Shown here piece after piece: positions 15,220-23,037 of a stretch of DNA of 64,000 nucleotides. A program made the translations under genes and the position numbers. The stretch covers positions 866,600-930,599 of the forward strand of contig NZ_PCQA01000001.1 in assembly GCF_002979915.1 (NCBI RefSeq), read 5' to 3'. The DNA is from Arthrobacter sp. MYb213 (lineage in GTDB: Bacteria; Actinomycetota; Actinomycetes; Actinomycetales; Micrococcaceae). Numbering within the stretch: position 1 is the first letter of the stretch; every line of letters begins with the position of its first letter. The notes beneath the pieces are model-generated. The model saw nothing but the letters and a program-made list of their open reading frames with translations, was not told the DNA's origin and searched no databases.

Positions 15220-16329
15220 ATGGCTAAAGAAATCAACAACCCAATCCCCACCCCATCGGTTCCAGCGCCGGATATTCTGCGCTGCGCCTACGCGGAACTG
15301 GTCGTCACCGACCTGGCCGCATCGCGTAAGTTCTACGTCGACGTTTTGGGCCTGCACGTCTCCTACGAGGATGACAAGCAGATCTACCTGCGTTCTTTCG
15401 AAGAGTTCATCCACCACAACCTGGTGCTGACCCTTGGCCCGGTTGCTGCACTGAAGGCTATGGCTTTCCGTGTTCGCTCCACCGACGAGGTAGACGCTGC
15501 TGAGGCGTACTACAAGGAATTGGGCTGCCGCACCGAGCGCCGCAAGGAAGGCTTTGTGCGCGGTATCGGCGATTCGGTTCGCGTAGAAGATCCATTGGGC
15601 TTCCCATACGAGTTCTTCTTTGAAACCGAGCACGTGGAACGTCTGCACATGCGCTATGACCTGTACTCGGCTGGCGAACTGGTTCGTCTGGACCACTTCA
15701 ACCAGGTCACCCCGGACGTTCCACGCGGACGTAAGTACCTGGAAAACTTGGGCTTCACCGTCACCGAGGACATCCAGGACGAAGAAGGCACCACCTACGC
15801 AGCATGGATGCAGCGCAAGGGCACCGTGCACGACACCGCACTGACCGGTGGCGACGGCCCACGCCTGCACCACGTAGCTTTCTCCACCCACGAGAAGCAC
15901 AACATCATCCAGATCTGCGACAAGATGGGCGCACTGCGCATCTCGGACCGTATCGAGCGCGGCCCAGGCCGTCACGGTGTATCCAACGCGTTCTACCTGT
16001 ACATCCTGGATCCAGATGATCACCGCATCGAGATCTACACCCAGGATTACTACACCGGCGACCCGGACAACCCGGTCATCACCTGGGACGTGCACGATAA
16101 CCAGCGTCGTGACTGGTGGGGCAACCCAGTTGTTCCATCGTGGTACACCGAAGCTTCGAAAGTCTTGGACCTAGACGGCAACGTGCAGGAAGTTATCACC
16201 CGCACCGACAGCTCCGAAATGGATGTCACCGTCGGCGCCGATGGCTTCTCCTACACCCGCGAGAAGGACGACAACGGCACCTACCGTGGCGAGCCTTCCA
16301 AGGGCTTCAAGCTCGGAAACCAGGTCTAA
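15220..16329 (+). CDS. hpaD: 3,4-dihydroxyphenylacetate 2,3-dioxygenase
   Basis: This 369-residue type I extradiol dioxygenase cleaves homoprotocatechuate next to its hydroxyl groups, using one Fe2+ or Mn2+. The metal ligands are His159, His218 and Glu271. The second-shell residues Asn161, His204, Arg247, His252, Tyr261 and Arg297 are also present. All are exactly four positions after their counterparts in the well-studied Brevibacterium fuscum enzyme (155, 214, 267; 157, 200, 243, 248, 257, 293), so the active site is intact and the substrate assignment is firm. Two VOC-type repeats make up the core. AAAGGAG lies before the ATG. It is the last gene before the operon terminator. Confidence 0.96.
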   Translation: MAKEINNPIPTPSVPAPDILRCAYAELVVTDLAASRKFYVDVLGLHVSYEDDKQIYLRSFEEFIHHNLVLTLGPVAALKAMAFRVRSTDEVDAAEAYYKELGCRTERRKEGFVRGIGDSVRVEDPLGFPYEFFFETEHVERLHMRYDLYSAGELVRLDHFNQVTPDVPRGRKYLENLGFTVTEDIQDEEGTTYAAWMQRKGTVHDTALTGGDGPRLHHVAFSTHEKHNIIQICDKMGALRISDRIERGPGRHGVSNAFYLYILDPDDHRIEIYTQDYYTGDPDNPVITWDVHDNQRRDWWGNPVVPSWYTEASKVLDLDGNVQEVITRTDSSEMDVTVGADGFSYTREKDDNGTYRGEPSKGFKLGNQV

Positions 16330-16360
16330 ACCACCTACCGGCTTCTAGCCACCAGCACGT

Positions 16361-16417
16361 AGCCCGGTGTGATTCACAGATTTCTTCCCTGATTTCCTGT
16401 GAACCACACCGGGCTTT
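16361..16417 (+). terminator. Terminator of the homoprotocatechuate operon
   Basis: An 18-bp stem with one mismatch (GCCCGGTGTG...CACACCGGGC, arms 16362-16379 and 16397-16414) is followed by TTTG. It lies 32 bases after the hpaD stop. Confidence 0.85.
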
Positions 16418-16515
16418 GTTGTAAGCAGAATCAGGTCCTTACCTTCATGGTTGCCACGGTGAAAGGTATTCAGTGTCTAAACGTTCTGAACTTTGGGCCG
16501 TAGGATTATTTCGGG

Positions 16516-17103
16516 TTGATGCTGAATCAATGTCAGTACGTTCTTGACCATTCATTTTTTCATCTAAGGATCCGTGCATTGGAAATTCAAACCGACATTA
16601 CTCGCATTCTTCGGACGGAAGATGTTGTGGAACTTACCGACCTACTTTGTCGCAATAGGTCGTTTCTTAGCCCATGGGACCCGGAACGAGACGACGACTT
16701 TTTCACCGTGACCAAACAGCACGACATCGCCCGAGCCTCCTTGGACACCTATTCGGACGGAAGCATGGTGCCGTTGGTTATCACGGATGCGAAGGGGACT
16801 ATCGTTGGCCGGCTAAATATCAACGGCATAGTTCGCGGAGCTTTTCAATCAGCAGCCATCGGATATTGGGTGAGTGAACGCGTCAACGGATTAGGTTTTG
16901 CTTCCGCAGCTGTTGCTGAAGCCATAAAAATTTCTACTTCCCTTGGCCTTCATCGCCTGCAGGCCGAAACGCTCATCCATAATAAATCCTCGCAACGCGT
17001 ATTGGAGAAGAACGGATTCACGCTATATGGCCTCGCTCCCAAATACCTGAAGATTGCTGGCACTTGGCAGGATCATCTCCTGTTTCAACGCATCAACGAA
17101 TAA
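16516..17103 (+). CDS. GNAT acetyltransferase, RimJ/RimL type
   Basis: A 195-residue GNAT acetyltransferase that transfers acetyl from acetyl-CoA to an amine, usually a protein N-terminus in this subfamily. Family features are 'LLCRNRSFLSPWDPERDDDFF' near residues 44-65, the beta-bulge strand 'IGYWVSERVNGLGFASAAVAE' (acetyl-CoA-binding loop), and 'HRLQAETLIHNKSSQRVLEKNGF' at the C-terminal side. The start is doubtful: the frame opens with TTG-ATG at 16516, but AAGGA nine bases before an in-frame TTG at 16579 would give a 174-residue protein beginning right at the conserved part. It is a single gene; its substrate cannot be told from sequence. Confidence 0.85.
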   Translation: MMLNQCQYVLDHSFFHLRIRALEIQTDITRILRTEDVVELTDLLCRNRSFLSPWDPERDDDFFTVTKQHDIARASLDTYSDGSMVPLVITDAKGTIVGRLNINGIVRGAFQSAAIGYWVSERVNGLGFASAAVAEAIKISTSLGLHRLQAETLIHNKSSQRVLEKNGFTLYGLAPKYLKIAGTWQDHLLFQRINE

Positions 17104-17317
17104 GCGCAGGTCACGTTCTTCTTTAGTCGGTAGCTAATGGAATGGCTTTTAGGGAACAGCCATACAGGTCCTGATGGTTTTCGACCGTCCGCTCGGATTT
17201 CGATACAACGAACCATGTCGAGCCTGGCAAGACGAGCAGGGACGATTAGATGGAGTGGAATCCGGCAATTCTTGAAGGGACACCATAGAATTTTTTGAAA
17301 GACCTTGGGATGACCTT

Positions 17318-18031
17318 CTAGTCCAGGTCCTCTTTCAGCAACGCGACATCCGAAACCAACTCGATATGCTCACCCATCGCATTTGCAGCTCCCGCAGAGT
17401 CGCCACGACGGATGGCATCAGCAATCTTCTTGTGAGATTCCAAGGACCGCTCCGGGCGTCCCGGCTGTCCCAAGGACTCGATACGCGTTTCTAGCACCAT
17501 TTCGGCAATGAACGTCATCAATTTCTGCAAAACGGCCGATTTGGCTGCTGCCGTCACCGCTTCGTGGAAGAGCTCATCTCCATGCGCGCCGCGGCCGCCC
17601 TCTTGGATTTCTTCAGTCATCACCAACAGCGCATGATCAATTTTTTTCAAATCTTCTTCGGTACGTCGCTCAGCGGCAAGACCTGCAAGTTTCACTTCCA
17701 GAGTGCTACGTGCCTCGACTATTTCGGGCAATCGCGATTCATGTTCCCGTAATTCTCGCAACACTGTGGCAACCGATGGTCGGTAGCGCAAAACCGCGCC
17801 TGTGCCGTGTTGAACATCAATTACGCCTAGCACTTCAAGTGCAACCAGGGCCTGGGCGAGGGTAGCGCGAGAGACGCCAAGCTGTTCTGCCAGTTCGCGT
17901 TCGGCAGGCAAGTGATCCCCGGGGCCCAGTTTTTCTTCCTCTACGTAAGCGAGGATTTGTGTCATTAACTGCTCGTATAACCGCGGACGTTGCACCTTTG
18001 CAAACTGCCGGGGCTTTTTCACCTCAGCCAC
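17318..18031 (-). CDS. GntR/FCD regulator of the MatC-CoA-transferase operon
   Basis: A 237-residue GntR/FCD regulator. The winged helix spans residues 14-80 ('LYEQLMTQILAYVEEEKLGPG', 'ELAEQLGVSRATLAQALVAL'). The helical FCD domain follows with Glu/His residues typical of its ligand pocket ('DELFHEAVTAAA', 'SHKKIADAI'). The start is the GTG at 18031, because GGAG lies 5 bases upstream; a longer frame to 18097 would cover the promoter region. It is divergent from the MatC-type transporter and probably represses both directions from the palindrome at 18124-18147. The arrangement mirrors MatR and MatC of rhizobial malonate loci. Confidence 0.88.
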   Translation of the reverse strand: MAEVKKPRQFAKVQRPRLYEQLMTQILAYVEEEKLGPGDHLPAERELAEQLGVSRATLAQALVALEVLGVIDVQHGTGAVLRYRPSVATVLRELREHESRLPEIVEARSTLEVKLAGLAAERRTEEDLKKIDHALLVMTEEIQEGGRGAHGDELFHEAVTAAAKSAVLQKLMTFIAEMVLETRIESLGQPGRPERSLESHKKIADAIRRGDSAGAANAMGEHIELVSDVALLKEDLD

Positions 18032-18085
18032 GATTACTCCTTCATAAAAAATGTGTCTTGGATCAAACCTACACCGAAAATTCGC

Positions 18086-18147
18086 TTGACAAGACACTCA
18101 GAGTCTAGGAGGCTAGGCCAGTAGGCCAGTGATTTGAATCACAGGCC
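18086..18147 (+). promoter_or_regulatory. Divergent control region with a 24-bp palindrome
   Basis: A perfect -35 TTGACA at 18086-18091 faces the transporter operon; the -10 is weak. At 18124-18147 lies a 24-base near-perfect palindrome with arms GGCCAGTGATT and AATCACAGGCC, with only the centre and one outer pair unmatched. It sits between the promoter and the ATG at 18185 and is the best candidate operator for the divergent GntR regulator. Confidence 0.55.
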
Positions 18148-18184
18148 AAATTCAATCACACGGCCTTCAAGAAAAGGACTCCCC

Positions 18185-19546
18185 ATGTCTGTAGCGCTTG
18201 TCTCCATCATCGTTCTGGCGGTGATGTTCATAATTGCCACGATGTTCCCAATCAACATGGGTGCTCTGGCATTCGTAGGTGCCTTCCTACTTGGCACCAT
18301 ATTCCTAGGCATGGACGCCAAAGATATTCTCGCGAATTTCCCCGGCGGGCTGTTCCTGACCTTGGTCGGGGTGACTTATCTATTCGCCATCGCTCAAAAT
18401 AACGGGACGATCGATATCTTGGTCGAGAAAGCGGTCAAGCTTGTCGACAACCGAATTTCTCTGATCCCCTGGGTTATGTTCGTCATTACCGCCGCCATCA
18501 CTTCCATCGGCGCGCTAGGCCCGGCAGCGGTAGCAATCATCGCGCCTATCGCTTTGACCTTCGCACAGAAGTACAAGATCAATCCTCTGATGATGGGCAT
18601 GCTGGTAGTCCACGGCGCCCAAGCCGGTGGCTTCTCCCCCATCGCCGTCTACGGCGTCATCGTCAACGGCCTCATCGATGATGCTGGATTCCCATTCAGC
18701 CCCACCGCACTATTCCTCACCAGCTTTGTCTTCAACCTAGTTATCGCAGTCGTGTTGTACCTTGTACTGGGCGGCAAAAAGCTGGCTGGACAGCGCGCCG
18801 GCGCAATCGCCGAACGCGTTGCTGAAGCACGTCTCTCGGTATCGGTAGGCGCACGCTCCTCCGATGTCGATTTCAAGGGCAGCGGTTCAGGAACTTACGG
18901 ACCACGTGATCCTGCCGGTGACGGAGCAGCACCGAAGGTTCCAGGCCAGCGCTTCGGCCAGATCATGACCATCGTTGGCCTAATCGCTCTCGCAGTTATC
19001 GCGTTGGGCTTCAAGGTTGACGTTGGATTTGTATCCATCACCATCGCAGTGTTCCTGGCACTAGTGAACCCCGCCGGCCAAAAAGGTGCGGTCAACAAGA
19101 TTAGCTGGTCCACCGTACTTCTCATTTGCGGCATGCTGACCTTCGTCGGAGTGCTGGAAGAAGCTGGCACCATCGAATACGCTTCCAATGCGGTAGCCAC
19201 CTTGGGCGCACCGCTTCTGGCTGCTCTGCTGATTTGCTACATCGGTGCACTCGTCTCCGCCTTCGCCTCATCGACCGCTATCCTTGCAGCGCTCATCCCA
19301 CTGGCCATCCCGTTCTTGAACTCAGGTTCAATCAGCGCTGTCGGTCTGATCTGTGCACTGGCAATTGCCTCCACCGTGGTAGACGTATCTCCGTTCTCCA
19401 CCAATGGCGCGCTGGTCTTGGCCAATGCTCCCGAAGGCACCGACAAGGACCGCTTCTACAAGCAGGTACTTGGCTACGGAGGCATCGTGGTGCTGGTTGG
19501 CCCGCTATTGGCCTGGGCCACTCTGGTCCTGCCCGGCTGGCTATAA
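18185..19546 (+). CDS. MatC-type dicarboxylate carrier
   Basis: A 453-residue inner-membrane carrier with about 11 helices. It belongs to the MatC N-terminal family (dicarboxylate/malonate carriers within the ion-transporter superfamily). Conserved stretches are 'FPGGLFLTLVGVTYLFAIAQ', 'AAITSIGALGPAAVAIIAPI' and 'GMLVVHGAQAGGFSPIAVYG', and the C-terminal half repeats the pattern with 'STVVDVSPFSTNGALVLANA'. A hydrophilic loop of about 50 residues separates the halves. The ATG at 18185 follows AAAGGA; the TTG upstream at 18134 lies inside the operator. It leads the operon with a CoA-transferase and a carboxyltransferase, pointing to uptake of a dicarboxylate that is then activated as a CoA ester. 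Confidence 0.85.
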   Translation: MSVALVSIIVLAVMFIIATMFPINMGALAFVGAFLLGTIFLGMDAKDILANFPGGLFLTLVGVTYLFAIAQNNGTIDILVEKAVKLVDNRISLIPWVMFVITAAITSIGALGPAAVAIIAPIALTFAQKYKINPLMMGMLVVHGAQAGGFSPIAVYGVIVNGLIDDAGFPFSPTALFLTSFVFNLVIAVVLYLVLGGKKLAGQRAGAIAERVAEARLSVSVGARSSDVDFKGSGSGTYGPRDPAGDGAAPKVPGQRFGQIMTIVGLIALAVIALGFKVDVGFVSITIAVFLALVNPAGQKGAVNKISWSTVLLICGMLTFVGVLEEAGTIEYASNAVATLGAPLLAALLICYIGALVSAFASSTAILAALIPLAIPFLNSGSISAVGLICALAIASTVVDVSPFSTNGALVLANAPEGTDKDRFYKQVLGYGGIVVLVGPLLAWATLVLPGWL

Positions 19547-19589
19547 CCCACCACATAATCATTAAATCTGAGATTTCCTAGGAGGAACG

Positions 19590-20813
19590 TTGAGTTCTAT
19601 TACAGCTGTCGCCAGCAAGATGCAGGCAGACACCGCCGGACCATTAAATGGATACGTTGTTCTGGATCTGACCCGCGCGCTAGCCGGACCACATGCGGCG
19701 ATGATGATGGGTGATTTAGGTGCCAAGGTCATCAAGGTGGAAGCCATGGAAGTCGGAGATGACACCCGTGGTTGGGGTCCTCCCTTCGTTGGCCCAGACG
19801 ATAAACCGCAGGCCACCTACTTTCTTTCCTGCAATCGAAACAAGGAATCCCTGTCGCTGAACCTCAAAGATTCTGCACACAAGGAAAAATTGGTGGAGTT
19901 GGTCAAAAGCTCGGACGTGTTGATGGAGAATTTCCGTACCGGAGTATTGGACCGTCTCGGCTTCAGCATGCAACGACTGCATGAGCTCAACCCCCGCTTG
20001 GTAATCATGTCCATCACCGGTTTTGGCCACGACGGTCCTGAAGCCCACCGCAGCGGTTATGACCAGATCCTGCAGGGCGAAGCAGGGCTAATGTCCATCA
20101 CTGGTTCCGGACCGGATGATCCGCAGAAGGTGGGCGTTCCGATTGCCGATCTGCTCTCCGGAATGTACGGGGCCTATGGTGCGCTTGCAGCATTACTAGA
20201 ACGCGAGAAAACCGGACGCGGACAGGTAGTGCGCACCTCATTATTGGCTTCAATCGTTGGGGTCCACGCCTTCCAGGGAACTCGCGCCACCGTAGCCGGG
20301 CAGAACCCACAAGCAATCGGAAACCACCACCCTTCCATTTCCCCCTATGGGCTCTACGGGTGCGGTGATGGCAAGGTGCAAATCAGCATTGGCAGCGAAA
20401 AGCTCTGGGCTAAATTCGCCGGCACCTTCGGTCTTCCAGCAGAAGATCCTCGGTTCGCTTCAAATGCTTCGCGGGTCGAATACCGTGTACAGCTCAATGG
20501 CCTAATTGAAGAGGCATTCAGCAGCTATGGTGCCCAAGAGCTATTGAAACTACTAGACGAAGCTGGCATTCCCTCTGGCAAAGTTCGCACTATCGAAGAG
20601 GTCTACCAATGGGATCAGGTCAAATCTCAAGGATTGGTAGTAGAGGTAGAACATGAGGTCTTAGGCAAGATCGATTTGCCTGGCCCACCCCTACGTTTCT
20701 TCGATCCTGTCACCGAGCAGGAACTGACCAAAACCCAGCACAGTGCGCCACCGGTACTCAACGCGGATGCTGAGGCTATCGAACAGTGGCTGCACAGCGT
20801 CAAGGAGAATTAG
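19590..20813 (+). CDS. CaiB/BaiF-family CoA-transferase
   Basis: A 407-residue class III CoA-transferase, which moves CoA from a donor such as succinyl-CoA to a carboxylic acid. The N-terminus 'GYVVLDLTRALAGPHAAMMM' and 'GDLGAKVIKVE' form the CoA-binding fold. 'NRNKESLSLNLK', 'ENFRTGVLDRLG' and 'GLMSITG' are family marks, and Asp187 in 'VPIADLLSGMYG' is the catalytic aspartate. The start is TTG, fixed by a strong AGGAGG. It lies 43 bases after the carrier gene. The acid it activates is unknown; from the carrier, a dicarboxylate such as malonate is the first guess. Confidence 0.9.
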   Translation: MSSITAVASKMQADTAGPLNGYVVLDLTRALAGPHAAMMMGDLGAKVIKVEAMEVGDDTRGWGPPFVGPDDKPQATYFLSCNRNKESLSLNLKDSAHKEKLVELVKSSDVLMENFRTGVLDRLGFSMQRLHELNPRLVIMSITGFGHDGPEAHRSGYDQILQGEAGLMSITGSGPDDPQKVGVPIADLLSGMYGAYGALAALLEREKTGRGQVVRTSLLASIVGVHAFQGTRATVAGQNPQAIGNHHPSISPYGLYGCGDGKVQISIGSEKLWAKFAGTFGLPAEDPRFASNASRVEYRVQLNGLIEEAFSSYGAQELLKLLDEAGIPSGKVRTIEEVYQWDQVKSQGLVVEVEHEVLGKIDLPGPPLRFFDPVTEQELTKTQHSAPPVLNADAEAIEQWLHSVKEN

Positions 20814-20815
20814 TC

Positions 20816-22324
20816 ATGAGCACCAAAACCGCCCGCATCGGTGCCGCCGAACTGCTCGACACCGTGCTGGATCAAGGCTCCTTTGAATCTTGGGACACCA
20901 CACCTCAACAGCCACCACTGAGCGAAAGCTACGCAACGGATCTGGAAGCCGCCCGGATGAAGAGTGGCGCTGATGAATCGGTACTCACCGGCAAAGGCCT
21001 CATCCAAGGGCGCCCCGTGGCGATCATTGTTTCGGAATTCAGTTTCCTTGCCGGTTCTATCGGGCAGGCCGCGGTGAAGCGAATCGTCGCTGCAATCACC
21101 AAAGCGACCGCACAAGGATTACCCTTGCTCGCTGGCCCCGCTTCTGGCGGTACCCGCATGCAAGAGGGCACCCTCGCTTTTCTGGGCATGATCGCAATCA
21201 CCGACGCGGTGCGGAGGCACAAGGAAGCCGGTCTGCCTTATCTGGTGTACTTGCGTCACCCCACCACCGGCGGAGTCATGGCCTCTTGGGGATCGCTGGG
21301 CCACATCACAGTGGCCGAACCCGGAGCCCTGCTCGGCTTCCTAGGCCCGCGAGTTTATGAGGCGCTGTACGGGCAGAAGTTCCCGGATGGGGTGCAAGTC
21401 TCGGAAAACCTGTTCCGCAAGGGTCTCATTGACGCTGTAGTTACCCCTCAAGAATTAGCTGACTTAGTAGTGCGAGCCTTAGGTATCTTGCAGCCCACTG
21501 AACAGTCGAGCAGCTTCCCGGCGCCTACCGGGTTGCCTGCCGTGCATCCCGATACGGACGTTTGGGAGTCGGTAGAGATCAGCCGACATCCCCGGCGCCC
21601 GGATACCCGGATGATTTTAGCTAGCGCCGATGACGTGCTTCCACTCAATGGGACAGGGCAGGGTGAAAACGATCCGGGACTGATCCTCGCGTTAGCCCGC
21701 TTCGGAGATCAATCCGCAGTAGTTCTTGGCCAGCAACGTCCACGACACCCTGACACGGTGAGCATGGGTCCGGCATCCTTACGTGAGGCCCGTCGAGGCA
21801 TGCAATTGGCCGAAGAATTGGGACTGCCCTTGGTGACCATCATCGATACCACCGGAGCCGAACTTTCGGTAGAGGCTGAAGAAGGCGGACTCGCCGGAGA
21901 AATCGCCCGGTCACTAAGTGACTTGATCGGGCTACGCTCCCCCTCGGTGTCCGTATTGCTGGGCCAAGGAACTGGCGGGGCTGCACTGGCACTACTCCCG
22001 GCGGACCGAACCATTGCAGCGCAGCATTCGTGGCTTTCTCCGCTCCCACCGGAAGGGGCCAGCGCCATCATGCACCGCAGCGTGGAATTTGCCCCACAGA
22101 TGGCACGAAGCCAACGCATCGGAGTGGATTCACTGTGCCAGTTCGGATTGATTGACCACGTGGTTCAAGAGTTCGAGGAAGCAGCTGCACACCCTAGGGC
22201 TTTCGGCCAACGACTCAGCGCCGCCATCGCCGCGGAAATCTCGCTAGCGCGGGTCATTACAGAATCTGACCGGCTTGACCGCAGGAGGCGTAAGTTCCAG
22301 AACCTAGGGAATGTCGACGCCTAG
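20816..22324 (+). CDS. Fused acyl-CoA carboxyltransferase (AccD-AccA type)
   Basis: A 502-residue protein with two crotonase-fold halves. The first (about 20-235) is AccD-like, with 'FSFLAGSIGQAAVKRI', 'GPASGGTRMQEGT' and 'LGHITVAEPGALLGFLGPRV'. The second (about 270-490) is AccA-like, with 'GPASLREARRGMQLAEELGL', 'GTGGAALALLPADRTIA' and 'PLPPEGASAIMHR'. The N-terminal zinc ribbon of E. coli AccD is absent. It starts two bases after the CoA-transferase stop. No biotin carboxylase or biotin carrier gene is nearby. It could work with subunits encoded elsewhere as an acyl-CoA carboxylase, or run in reverse as a decarboxylating partner for a malonyl-CoA-like product of the upstream gene; the latter is inference. 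Confidence 0.88.
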   Translation: MSTKTARIGAAELLDTVLDQGSFESWDTTPQQPPLSESYATDLEAARMKSGADESVLTGKGLIQGRPVAIIVSEFSFLAGSIGQAAVKRIVAAITKATAQGLPLLAGPASGGTRMQEGTLAFLGMIAITDAVRRHKEAGLPYLVYLRHPTTGGVMASWGSLGHITVAEPGALLGFLGPRVYEALYGQKFPDGVQVSENLFRKGLIDAVVTPQELADLVVRALGILQPTEQSSSFPAPTGLPAVHPDTDVWESVEISRHPRRPDTRMILASADDVLPLNGTGQGENDPGLILALARFGDQSAVVLGQQRPRHPDTVSMGPASLREARRGMQLAEELGLPLVTIIDTTGAELSVEAEEGGLAGEIARSLSDLIGLRSPSVSVLLGQGTGGAALALLPADRTIAAQHSWLSPLPPEGASAIMHRSVEFAPQMARSQRIGVDSLCQFGLIDHVVQEFEEAAAHPRAFGQRLSAAIAAEISLARVITESDRLDRRRRKFQNLGNVDA

Positions 22325-22363
22325 CTGTCTTCCACCGTAGACTCAGAAATCGCTGAATCTGAA

Positions 22364-22398
22364 CTCGTTGCCCGCACAGATACTGTGTGGGCAACGAG
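22364..22398 (+). terminator. Hairpin ending the carrier operon
   Basis: A 16-bp stem (CTCGTTGCCCGCACAG, loop ATA, then its complement with one G-U pair) begins 40 bases after the last stop. There is no T-tract after it, so termination may be weak or factor-assisted. Confidence 0.55.
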
Positions 22399-23037
22399 CT
22401 GCGCACACAACCATGGGCCACGGCTAAGCCATTGCCAAGAATGGCATCTGCTTGGAATCCAACCGCCCAGTTGTCCGGCTTTCCTAGCAATACCCAACGA
22501 GACTTCTTCCCGCCTCAGTTCCGGCGCAAATTAGAACCCACCAGATTGTCCGCGTAGATCCCGGATGACATATTAGGTTGGATTGAACGGTTGTCTCCTA
22601 GGCGGACTATTCGGAAGGTCAGAGTACTAATCACACCAGAGTAGATAACACTGGAACTGTCCTGTGGCGTCTACGTCCGCAACTCTCGCAAACGGGGTTG
22701 GCAATGACTCGCAGTGTAGCGAAATGACTCCCAAAATGTCGTCGATTGCCGAACTGACGGACACCACCGGAAGAACGTTCGATAGTGCAGATAAAGATGC
22801 CCACGTCCAAGATTGCGAACTAGCCGCTGCAAAGATCCAAAGGAATTCGGTAATTGCACAAGTTGAACTCCATTCCTTCCGTCTTCCGTTCTTTGTTTCG
22901 CTCGTAGTTCGTTAGATCCCAGCACCCAAAGCGCTACAGCCAATACGCAGACACCAGCAAGTCCCCCACCAAACATCACACCCGAGCTGGCAGAGAAGGC
23001 GAAGTTCTACCGGCCTAAACCCCCTAGAATTGAGACT
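22399..23037. other. Gap with ambiguous frames on both strands
   Basis: About 640 bases without a secure gene. A plus-strand frame (22664-22915) begins with GTG but has a poor ribosome-binding site. On the minus strand, a frame starting at 22979 encodes a convincing membrane helix ('GGGLAGVCVLAVALWVLG') and then loses protein character, while the neighbouring minus frame downstream becomes hydrophobic. This could be the remnant of a small membrane protein with a frameshift. I cannot tell which strand, if any, is coding. Confidence 0.35.

Noticed and set aside
15169..16095. 308-codon open frame antisense to hpaD
   Set aside because: It is the mirror of a gene with very strong codon bias, which suppresses stops on the opposite strand. 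Its composition is not protein-like and hpaD has intact catalytic residues.
22664..22915. 83-codon plus frame in the gap before the ABC-F gene
   Set aside because: GTG start with a poor ribosome-binding site; the opposite strand looks at least as protein-like. Kept only as part of the gap description.
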